DNA of 64,000 nucleotides from an uncultured Microbulbifer sp. (GTDB taxonomy: Bacteria; Pseudomonadota; Gammaproteobacteria; Pseudomonadales; Cellvibrionaceae), in the NCBI RefSeq assembly GCF_947504145.1, contig NZ_CANNGQ010000004.1, forward strand, positions 124,001 to 188,000, given 5' to 3'. A program made the translations under genes and the position numbers. Positions 20,259 through 27,357 of the stretch are shown piece after piece. Positions within the stretch are counted from its first letter, which is position 1; each line of letters starts with the position of its first letter. The notes under the pieces are model-generated. The model was not told where the DNA came from, searched no databases, and saw only the letters and a program-made list of their open reading frames with translations.

Positions 20259-20852
20259 TTAGGCTTCGACAGCAGCTTTGGGCTGCTTTTGTTTTTGTTG
20301 GGGTTCCCGACCGGTCGCCGACGCTTCCGCATCGTCGTTGCTGTCCGTGTATGGATGCACTTCCGAATCCGATACCGGCGGCAACTCTTCCTTCGCCGTG
20401 ACCAGCTGGATCAGGTGATCCACAGAGAACAGACAGATCAGCAGGCCGGACAGCGGCAACACGCTGTACACAAACCCCATGGGCAGCCCCAGCGCAGCGG
20501 AGTACTGCTCGAGCTCGAAGGTGAGCAGCATCAGCTTGGCACCGCCGTAGACCATCGCCATGGCAGAAAAGGCGAAGCACACCAGCACCACAAAAATCTG
20601 CAGCGCGCGGCGCTTGGCGCCGTGCAGGGCATTCGTCAGCAGGTCGATACCCAGGTGGGATTTTTTACGATAGGCGTAGGCGCCACCCAGCAGACCAATC
20701 CACACCAGCAGGTAGCGCGCCACCTCTTCGGTATAGGAGCTTGGCTGCATGGGCAGGAAGCGGGTGAGTATCTGCCAGGTCACGTCCAGCACCATCAGCG
20801 CCAGCAGTGAACCGAGCACAAAGGCCAGGGCCTTTTCAATTTTCTGCATCAT
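20259..20852 (-). CDS. dctQ: TRAP transporter small permease (DctQ)
   Basis: This 197-residue protein has four membrane segments (near residues 10-30, 50-65, 85-110 and 130-150) and the DctQ-like QILTRFLPMQPSSYTEEVARYLLVWIG pattern. The C-terminal 40 residues are a charged, Gln/Lys-rich cytoplasmic tail, longer than is typical. It pairs with DctM to make the membrane part of the transporter. Two adjacent ATGs follow a GGAAGG site; the first is used here. Confidence 0.9.
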   Translation of the reverse strand: MMQKIEKALAFVLGSLLALMVLDVTWQILTRFLPMQPSSYTEEVARYLLVWIGLLGGAYAYRKKSHLGIDLLTNALHGAKRRALQIFVVLVCFAFSAMAMVYGGAKLMLLTFELEQYSAALGLPMGFVYSVLPLSGLLICLFSVDHLIQLVTAKEELPPVSDSEVHPYTDSNDDAEASATGREPQQKQKQPKAAVEA

Positions 20853-20893
20853 CTTTGCCTTCCACTTTTATTTTTTTAGTGGGCTTTTATGAA

Positions 20894-21886
20894 TTACATA
20901 ATCGCTTTGATTTGATCCAGCAGATCGCCGACTTCGGTGCCTTTGTAGCTGTCGTGCAACGGCTTGACCGCATCGATAAAGGGTTGCTTGTCCGGGTAGA
21001 TCACTTCCACACCGGCCGCCTTCACCGCCGCCAGAGATTCCTCGGTGGACTCCTGCCACAGCTTGCGCTGGTAGGTCACCGCTTCCGCAACTGCCTGCTC
21101 GAGCCACTCCTGCTGTTGTGGCGTGAGCTTGCCCCACACCTCGGTGCTGATCAGCAGCAGGTCCGGCACATAGGTGTGCTCGTCGAGGGTGTAGTACTTG
21201 GACACTTCGTAGTGTTTGGAGAGGTAGAAACTCGGCGGGTTGTTCTCGGCCCCATTGACCACACCCTGCTGCAGCGCGGTGTACAGCTCGCCCCAGCTCA
21301 CCGGAGTGGCGGCGCCGCCGAGGGTGTTGACCATTTTGATCGAGGTCTGGCTGTTCTGAACGCGAATTTTCTGACCGGCGAGATCCGCCGGCGACTGAAC
21401 GCCGATATCGTTCATGTAGAAGCTGCGGCTGCCGGCATCCAGGTAGCCCAGGCCGCGCAGGCGTGCGCGCTCACAGGCCACCAGCAGGTCTTTGCCGATG
21501 GGGCTCTGCAGCACATTCCAGAAATGCTCGGAATCGCGGAATACGTAGGGGAGATTGAAGATTTTCATCTCCGGCACGAAGCCCTCCATGGGGCTGGCGG
21601 AGACCTTGGTCATTGCCAGGCTGCCGATCTGCAGCAGCTCGATCAGCTCGCGCTCGCTACCCAGCTGGCCGCCGGAGTAGATGTCGATACGCATGGTATC
21701 GCCAGACAGCTCCCGCAGGCGCTCGTCCATAAACACCATGGCACGGTGCACGGAGTGTTGCTGGTCCAGGGTGTGGGCCAGCTTCAGGGCCACCTGGTCT
21801 TCCTGGAAACCACAGCTGGCCAGGAACAGGGTGGTGCCAGCCAGGGCCGCAGCGCGCAGCTGCCGCCAGAATCTTCTCATTATCAT
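20894..21886 (-). CDS. dctP: TRAP transporter substrate-binding protein (DctP), lipoprotein type
   Basis: This 330-residue solute-binding protein captures the substrate in the periplasm. The DctP fold is shown by the GGQLGSERELIELLQIGSLAM segment and the KIRVQNS segment near residue 150, whose arginine normally grips the substrate carboxylate. GVVNGAENNPPSFY is near 215. The N-terminus ends in a lipobox-like LASC (Cys25), so the protein may be membrane-anchored; most DctP proteins are soluble. The carboxylate arginine fits a uronic acid ligand. It lies 92 bases after kdgK, and a GntR-type palindrome sits in that space, so it may also start its own transcript. Confidence 0.9.
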   Translation of the reverse strand: MIMRRFWRQLRAAALAGTTLFLASCGFQEDQVALKLAHTLDQQHSVHRAMVFMDERLRELSGDTMRIDIYSGGQLGSERELIELLQIGSLAMTKVSASPMEGFVPEMKIFNLPYVFRDSEHFWNVLQSPIGKDLLVACERARLRGLGYLDAGSRSFYMNDIGVQSPADLAGQKIRVQNSQTSIKMVNTLGGAATPVSWGELYTALQQGVVNGAENNPPSFYLSKHYEVSKYYTLDEHTYVPDLLLISTEVWGKLTPQQQEWLEQAVAEAVTYQRKLWQESTEESLAAVKAAGVEVIYPDKQPFIDAVKPLHDSYKGTEVGDLLDQIKAIM

Positions 21887-21975
21887 CGTTGTGACCTGTT
21901 ATTTATTTCTTATCGAGTACAGGTTTGCTGGTTTGACGCTTTAAGGAGCACGACCTCCCGAACGGCAGACCAGAT

Positions 21976-21986
21976 TGGTCATACCA
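21976..21986. promoter_or_regulatory. GntR-type operator between kdgK and dctP
   Basis: TGGTCATACCA matches TGGTNNNACCA exactly and overlaps the kdgK stop codon, about 90 bases upstream of dctP. It suggests a second, regulated promoter for dctPQM inside the operon. Confidence 0.55.
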
Positions 21987-22965
21987 TCGTAACAACTTGT
22001 GCACCGCTTGTGCAATCCTGCACTTGCTGCGTCGCCAAAAAATCGGCGCGTGGAATAATGGCGCCGCGGTGACCGATCACCCTGGCCGCACAGCGGTTGC
22101 CGGCGGCAATCGACGCCTCCGGGCTGGCCCCCTGCAGGCGCGCAGCCAGATAGCCCGCATTGAAGGAGTCGCCGGCGCCGGTGGTATCCACCACACTGCT
22201 GACCGGCGGCACATCGATGGCCGTCAGCTCACCTTCGTACTGCAACAGAACCGGTTCCGCACCGCGCTTGATCACCAGCTCAGACACACCGAAGTCGGAG
22301 TTGCGCTTGGCACACTCACCGGCGCGCTCGTCGCCCCATAGGGCCTGCTCATCCTCAAAGGTCAGCAGGGCCATATCGGTCTGCTGCAGGAACTCCGCCA
22401 CCGCTTCTCGTGCCGCCTCGGCGGAACCCCACAGACGCGGACGGTAGTTGCTGTCGAAGGACACACGGCCGCCCGCAGCGCGGTACTCCTTGAGGAATGC
22501 CAGCAGCTCGGCGCGGGCTTCCGCACTCATGATCGCGAGAGTGATACCAGACAAGTACAGGCAGTCCTGGGTGCGCAGGTGGGCCTTCAGCGCCTCGCGG
22601 CGATCGGCATCCGCAAACAGCTCCCGCGCCGGCGCCTGACCGCGCCAGTAGGTAAAATAACGCTCGCCATCCGGGGTGTTCTGGATCATGTAGAGACCGG
22701 GGCAGCGGCCCGGCAGACGCGCAATGGCGCTGGTATCGATGGATTCGCCGGCCAGGCGAGTGAGCACTTCCTCACTGTAGGGGTCATCGCCCAGCAGGGT
22801 TACATAACTGACCTGCACACCGCCGCGGGCGATATACACCGCCGTGTTGTAGGTATCCCCCGCATACGACTGCGCCAGCAGCGGCTTGTCGCCACCCACC
22901 TGCCCCTGAACCGACGCCTGCGGCGCCAGTTCCACCATTACTTCTCCCAGTGCTGCCAGCTTCAC
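21979..22965 (-). CDS. kdgK: 2-keto-3-deoxygluconate kinase (PfkB family)
   Basis: KdgK phosphorylates KDG, the common end product of the galacturonate, glucuronate and unsaturated-uronate branches encoded here, to KDPG. The 328-residue ribokinase-fold protein starts KLAALGEVMVEL. It carries the sugar-side YAGDTYNTAVYIARGG segment and ends with the PfkB signature DTTGAGDSFNAGYLA, which includes the catalytic Asp. The start is GTG at 22965 with GAGGTGG seven bases upstream. A longer frame to 23133 adds 56 residues unlike any PfkB protein and is rejected. It is the first gene of the operon with dctPQM. No KDPG aldolase gene is in the window. Confidence 0.9.
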   Translation of the reverse strand: MKLAALGEVMVELAPQASVQGQVGGDKPLLAQSYAGDTYNTAVYIARGGVQVSYVTLLGDDPYSEEVLTRLAGESIDTSAIARLPGRCPGLYMIQNTPDGERYFTYWRGQAPARELFADADRREALKAHLRTQDCLYLSGITLAIMSAEARAELLAFLKEYRAAGGRVSFDSNYRPRLWGSAEAAREAVAEFLQQTDMALLTFEDEQALWGDERAGECAKRNSDFGVSELVIKRGAEPVLLQYEGELTAIDVPPVSSVVDTTGAGDSFNAGYLAARLQGASPEASIAAGNRCAARVIGHRGAIIPRADFLATQQVQDCTSGAQVVTMV

Positions 22966-23062
22966 GGCGTCCACCTCTGTATTTCCAACATCGTTGTATT
23001 TATCGTCGTCAGCCCAGCGGATTGCGCCACTTGCGCAGCAAGGCCTTACCAAAATCCAGCAC

Positions 23063-23073
23063 AGGTATAACCA
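23063..23073. promoter_or_regulatory. GntR-type operator, kdgK proximal
   Basis: AGGTATAACCA has the GGTNNNACC core of the recurrent palindrome with one outer mismatch. It lies about 100 bases upstream of kdgK in the 454-base divergent region between kdgK and the GntR gene. Confidence 0.45.
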
Positions 23074-23144
23074 ATTTACCCCCCCAAGGCAACTGTCGCC
23101 GCGCCGTGCGACGCGTGTGAGGCCAAATTTCACCCAACACCAAC

Positions 23145-23155
23145 TGGTAATGCCA
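23145..23155. promoter_or_regulatory. GntR-type operator in the kdgK/gntR divergent region
   Basis: TGGTAATGCCA fits the recurrent TGGTAANNCCA palindrome, and a further reverse half-site (CTTACCAG, 23157-23164) directly follows. Placed between kdgK and the GntR-family gene, it could serve both regulation of the operon and autoregulation. I see no coding frame in the rest of 22966-23419. Confidence 0.6.
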
Positions 23156-23419
23156 CCTTACCAGATTATTCAGCTTTTCCACGGAATTGCAACTGGATTA
23201 CGCCTCGAGAGACAATCCTTTTGCTCCAAACAATGGGAACAACTTCTCTGGTTGGCAGGAATTCGCTAGAATCGTCAGGATATTGGGACTGGTGGTCAGA
23301 CAGGTTGTGCTCTCAACGCTTTCTGACCGCGACAGCAACCACCCTGGCCGGCATGTGACAATGCGCACAGCAGCCCGAAACAAACACAGAACTTATTCAC
23401 ATACAGGGGCGCGATACGC

Positions 23420-24127
23420 GTGGAACTGCAAGCAGTAAAAGCCGAAAGACTCTATCTAAAAGTTGCCGAGCAGCTCTCGGGGCTGATCACCGGTGGGTCG
23501 ATCAAGCCCGGCGAGCGCCTGCCCTCGGAGCGGGTGCTGGCGGAAAAGCTCGGGGTCAGCCGTCCCACTATTCGCGAAGCGATGATTGCCCTGGAAATTT
23601 CCGGCGTGATCGAGATCCGCACTGGCTCCGGTATCTACGCTACACAGAAGCAGTACCAACAGACACAACCGGAAATTGGCGACAAAGGTGTAGGCCCATT
23701 TGAGATTCTGGAAACCCGCTTCATTATTGAATCGGAAGCGTGCGCACTGGCCGCGGCCCGCATCAGCAGCGAACAAATTCGTGAACTGAAGCAGGCAGTC
23801 AAGGAAATGGAAGAAGAAGAAACCCGCGCGGACGCGTCTGAACAGGCGGACTGGAAATTCCACAGCATTATTGCCGAGGCTTCCCAGAACACTGCGATCA
23901 TCGGCATCGTCAACTGGCTGTGGGAACTGCGCAATCAGTCGGAACTCAGCACCGGCTTTATGGAGCGACTGCGCGCGGAGGGTGTCCACCCGTCTATCGA
24001 AGACCACCGCAAAATTATTCTGGCACTGGAACAGCGCAATCCGGAGAAGGCCCGCGCGGCCATGCGCAACCATATCGATAACGCCACCGCAGCGGCGGCG
24101 ACCTACTTTGAGCAGGACCCGGCGTAA
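23420..24127 (+). CDS. GntR/FadR-family regulator (FCD domain), uronate regulator 1
   Basis: This is a 235-residue transcription factor. The winged helix-turn-helix at residues 8-75 has LPSERVLAEKLGVSRPTIREA as its core and a wing ending TGSGIYAT. The all-helical FCD ligand domain follows (about 95-225), with metal-type positions typified by FHSIIAEASQN and EDHRKIILALEQRNPEKARAAMRNH. This is the subfamily of ExuR and UxuR. It starts with GTG at 23420. It is divergent from kdgK-dctPQM and convergent with uxuAB, and both operons carry TGGTAANACCA-type sites. It is the most natural repressor for these, but the paralogue at 61065 has a similar recognition helix and could share targets. Confidence 0.88.
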   Translation: MELQAVKAERLYLKVAEQLSGLITGGSIKPGERLPSERVLAEKLGVSRPTIREAMIALEISGVIEIRTGSGIYATQKQYQQTQPEIGDKGVGPFEILETRFIIESEACALAAARISSEQIRELKQAVKEMEEEETRADASEQADWKFHSIIAEASQNTAIIGIVNWLWELRNQSELSTGFMERLRAEGVHPSIEDHRKIILALEQRNPEKARAAMRNHIDNATAAAATYFEQDPA

Positions 24128-24142
24128 GCTGGGAATGCACCC

Positions 24143-24172
24143 GGTGGCGCGCCCTGAAAAGGGTGCGCTACC
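24143..24172. terminator. Convergent hairpin between gntR and uxuB
   Basis: GGTGGCGCGCCCT and AGGGTGCGCTACC pair over 13 positions (two G-U pairs) around a GAAA loop. The stem overlaps the uxuB stop codon. It lies between two convergent genes and probably ends both, although T-tracts are weak. Confidence 0.6.
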
Positions 24173-25718
24173 GCTCCCCTCTCAAAAGCACAGCCAATGC
24201 AGACTTGGCTCCATCCTCAATCATCAGCGCCAGCTGATTTCGCACCCCATCTACAAAATATTCGCTTTGAAGCAACGCCCCAGGCACGATACCTGAGTGC
24301 GTCAATAGCGCTGTAACATGATCGCGCGCGGGAAAACCCCGCTGATTTTTCTGGCGCTTGAGCATCGCCACCAGCGGCTGTGCCGCGGGGTCCTGAAGTG
24401 GGAAGCTCCGCTCCGAAAATGTCCCGAGAAATACGTACGCCAGCCAGGCCGCCACAACAGCGGTGAGCAGCGGACTCTGCTCGCCCTCGCGGAGACGCTC
24501 CACCATAGGCTCTAGGATACGTTGGGGTAATTTCTGGCTGCTGTCGGAGGCCACCTGCTGGCAGGTATAAGGCACCGAGGGATTGGAGAACCGGCCTATG
24601 AGATTGGCGCAGTAGTGCTCGAAATCGATATCAGGTAATTCTTCCAGGGTCGGCAACACCTCTTTCTGCATCAGAGCCAGTGCAAACTTGCGAATTTGCA
24701 GGTCGGATGCCGCTTCATAAATACAGGTGTAACCACTCAGTGCGCCGAAGAATGCCAATGCCGAATGGGTGCCGTTCAGCAGGCGCAGCTTCATTCGCTC
24801 ATAGGGTGCAACATCGGCCACCACACTGACGCCGACCGAACGCCAGTCCGGGGTGGGTGCAATAAAGTTCCCCTCTATCACCCACTGGCGAAAATTTTCA
24901 CTCAACAAGCAGGCGGTATCGCGGTAGCCCGCGCGCTGCTGAATGCTCTCGGCAATGGGCTCACTGGTGGCGGGCACCATACAGTCCACCACAGTGCTGC
25001 AAAAACCGATTTCCCGCAGTATCCAGGTGGCAAGGCCGCTGTCCTGCAGGCGCGCTGCAGTGAGCAGGCAATCCCGCAATAAAGCGCCGTTGTCCGGCAG
25101 ATTGTCGCAGCTCAACAGGTTAAAACCCGGCAACCCTCGCTCGCGGCGCAGACGGCAGGCCGCGAGCAAAAAGCCCACCAGGGTTTTTGGCGCAGCCGGG
25201 TGCAGCACATCGTGTTCAATATCCGGATGGGAGAGATCCAGTGCGCGTCCACCGGGCTTCAGGCAATAGCCCTTCTCGGTCACTGTCACTGTTACCACGT
25301 GAGTGGAATCCGCAGCCAGCGCCGCAATCACCGCAGCGGGGCTCTCCGGTGCAACCAGAACATTTGCCACGGAGCCGACCACCCGCAACCGCTCGGTGTC
25401 CGCACTCCGTTCACACAGAGTGTAGAGACAATTCTGCGATTGCATTCGGTCGCGCACATCCGGGTTGCGCAGGCTCACCGCGGTAATCCGCCAGTCACCG
25501 CCGGACTTGCGCAGAAGGTCATCGACATACACCGCCTGGTGCGCGCGATGAAAGTTGCCGATGCCGATATGCACAATACCGCAACCCAACTCCGCAGGGT
25601 TGTAGCCCGGCATGGCCACTCCACTGCCGAGGGTAGCCCGCTTCTCAGAAACGGACTTGAGAAACTGAAGGTACAGTTTTGAAGTCTGAGCCGACGATCG
25701 CTGCGCTAACGCGGGCAT
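24168..25718 (-). CDS. uxuB: Fructuronate reductase, mannitol dehydrogenase family
   Basis: It is predicted to reduce D-fructuronate to D-mannonate with NADH in the cytoplasm. The 516-residue protein has the family's N-terminal Rossmann motif (GIVHIGIGNFHRAHQ at about 48-62), VTVTEKGYC and FNLLSCDNLPDNG. The catalytic KLRLLNGTHSALAF segment carries the Lys-Asn-His set. It is some 30 residues longer at the N-terminus than Escherichia coli UxuB. It starts eight bases after the uxuA stop, with GAGGTAG upstream, so it is translationally close to uxuA. A second UxuB-like gene lies at 45613; the two have diverged noticeably. Confidence 0.88.
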   Translation of the reverse strand: MPALAQRSSAQTSKLYLQFLKSVSEKRATLGSGVAMPGYNPAELGCGIVHIGIGNFHRAHQAVYVDDLLRKSGGDWRITAVSLRNPDVRDRMQSQNCLYTLCERSADTERLRVVGSVANVLVAPESPAAVIAALAADSTHVVTVTVTEKGYCLKPGGRALDLSHPDIEHDVLHPAAPKTLVGFLLAACRLRRERGLPGFNLLSCDNLPDNGALLRDCLLTAARLQDSGLATWILREIGFCSTVVDCMVPATSEPIAESIQQRAGYRDTACLLSENFRQWVIEGNFIAPTPDWRSVGVSVVADVAPYERMKLRLLNGTHSALAFFGALSGYTCIYEAASDLQIRKFALALMQKEVLPTLEELPDIDFEHYCANLIGRFSNPSVPYTCQQVASDSSQKLPQRILEPMVERLREGEQSPLLTAVVAAWLAYVFLGTFSERSFPLQDPAAQPLVAMLKRQKNQRGFPARDHVTALLTHSGIVPGALLQSEYFVDGVRNQLALMIEDGAKSALAVLLRGER

Positions 25719-25726
25719 AAGCTACC

Positions 25727-26902
25727 TCAACCGAGCGCTTTCAGGGCATGGATGACCCCACGCAACTCCGCCAACCCTTTGAGACGCCCGACATAGGAGT
25801 ATCCGGGTTTTGCGGAACCAATCTGTAGTTCATCGGCCATCAGGTGGCCGTGATCCGGGCGCATGGGAATATCACGGCCAGAGCCGGCACTGCGGCGACG
25901 CCCCTCCTCCTCCAACAATGCGCGGATCAATCCGACCATGTCGTTGTCACCGGCGAGGTGATCGGACTCATAAAACGACCCGTCGGCTTCGCGGATTACA
26001 TTGCGCAGGTGCACAAAGTAAATACGCTCGGCAAATTCCCGCGTCATCGACACCAGATCATTGTCCGCGCGCGCGCCAAACGAACCCGCACACATGGTCA
26101 GTCCGTTGGAGGGGCTGGGATAGGCGCCCAGCAGAGCGCGCGCGTCTTCCGCCGTCGATACCACCCGCGGCAGGCCGAACAGGGAGAAGGGCGGATCGTC
26201 CGGGTGGATACACATTTTCACACCCACAGATTCCGCCGCGGGAATAACCTCCTGCAAAAACAGGAACAGATTTTCCCGATAGCGATCGGTACCCAGAGCG
26301 TTGAACAGCTCGATGGACTGCCGAATACTGTCGCGATCGTGGGAGCCCTCACCGCCGGGCAGACCGGCAATAATGTTGCGCTCCAGTTGCGCGAGCTCGT
26401 CGCTGCTTTTGGTTTGCAGGTAGGTTTCTGCACGCGCCAGTACTTCCGGCGGGTAGTCGCCCTCGGCGCCTGCGCGCTTCAGCACATGGATATCGTAGGC
26501 TGCAAAGTCGGCCATTTCGAAGCGCAGGGCCTGGCTGCCATTTGGCAGGGTGTAATTCAAATTGGTACGGGTCCAGTCCACCACCGGCATAAAGTTGTAA
26601 CAGACAGTGGTCACCCCGGCCTTGCCCGCATTGATCACGGACTGGCGGTAGTTCTCGATCATCCGGTCAAAATCGCCGGTGCGCGCCTTGATATCGTTGT
26701 GCACCGGTATGCTTTCAATAACCGACCAGCTGAGCCCCTCGGCCTCGATCAATGCCTTGCGCTGTTGTATTGCCTCTTCCAGCCACACTTCGCCGGCGGG
26801 GATATCGTGCAGTGCACTCACAATTCCCGTCGCTCCTGCCTGGGCGATGTGCCGCAGGGTAATTCCGTCATCTGGTCCAAACCAGCGCCATGTCTCTTGC
26901 AT
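25727..26902 (-). CDS. uxuA: Mannonate dehydratase
   Basis: UxuA dehydrates D-mannonate to KDG. The 391-residue TIM-barrel protein begins QETWRWFGPDDGI and contains SVIESIPVHNDIK and CYNFMPVVDWTRTN. Metal-ligand segments are MCIHPDDPPFSLFGLPR (Cys/His/Asp region), FVHLRNV and the late MRPDHGH motif. The length equals the usual bacterial enzyme. It is the first gene of uxuAB. A perfect TGGTAAGACCA palindrome lies about 90 bases upstream, shared with the divergent beta-helix gene. Confidence 0.95.
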   Translation of the reverse strand: MQETWRWFGPDDGITLRHIAQAGATGIVSALHDIPAGEVWLEEAIQQRKALIEAEGLSWSVIESIPVHNDIKARTGDFDRMIENYRQSVINAGKAGVTTVCYNFMPVVDWTRTNLNYTLPNGSQALRFEMADFAAYDIHVLKRAGAEGDYPPEVLARAETYLQTKSSDELAQLERNIIAGLPGGEGSHDRDSIRQSIELFNALGTDRYRENLFLFLQEVIPAAESVGVKMCIHPDDPPFSLFGLPRVVSTAEDARALLGAYPSPSNGLTMCAGSFGARADNDLVSMTREFAERIYFVHLRNVIREADGSFYESDHLAGDNDMVGLIRALLEEEGRRRSAGSGRDIPMRPDHGHLMADELQIGSAKPGYSYVGRLKGLAELRGVIHALKALG

Positions 26903-26993
26903 CGGACTTTTCCTGTTCTTTCCACTTCCGGGTCTTGTATCCGCGAGCCTCAGCTCCAGCGGGCTGCCATGTATTCATTGTGAAACATGCAAC

Positions 26994-27004
26994 TGGTAAG
27001 ACCA
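26994..27004. promoter_or_regulatory. GntR-type operator in the uxuA/beta-helix divergent region
   Basis: TGGTAAGACCA matches TGGTNNNACCA exactly, about 92 bases upstream of uxuA. The 455-base divergent region (26903-27357) also holds a degenerate copy TTGTAAGGCCA at 27185-27195, nearer the beta-helix gene, and no recognised coding frame. Confidence 0.65.
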
Positions 27005-27357
27005 CCGGACCAATTAAACTCAGTTTTGCAGTCAATGACAAGTGCCACCTCCTCGAAAGCCTGAATTTAGTGCAAAACGCGCAGCCAGGCGTCGAATTTT
27101 TAATCATATCAACGCGAATACGATGTTTTTTACGCCACGCATGAGTGATTTATTGCGATTTGATTAAAAAGCCTAGTGGCTAGATTGTAAGGCCAGAGAA
27201 AGCCACTTACCTTTTCCTTTCCGGCGTCGCGGTATTCAAACGCCGGACATGACCGGCAGCGCGGTAATGGTTGTATGGCTGCCGGCCTGTGAACGCCCTG
27301 GCACCGCCACCGCGGTGTGCCAGACACACAAACCTGGAATCATTTCCGGAGATAATA

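Noticed and set aside
22966-23133. 56-residue N-terminal extension of kdgK
   Set aside because: PfkB proteins begin at the KLAALGE strand, and GTG 22965 has a strong ribosome-binding site.
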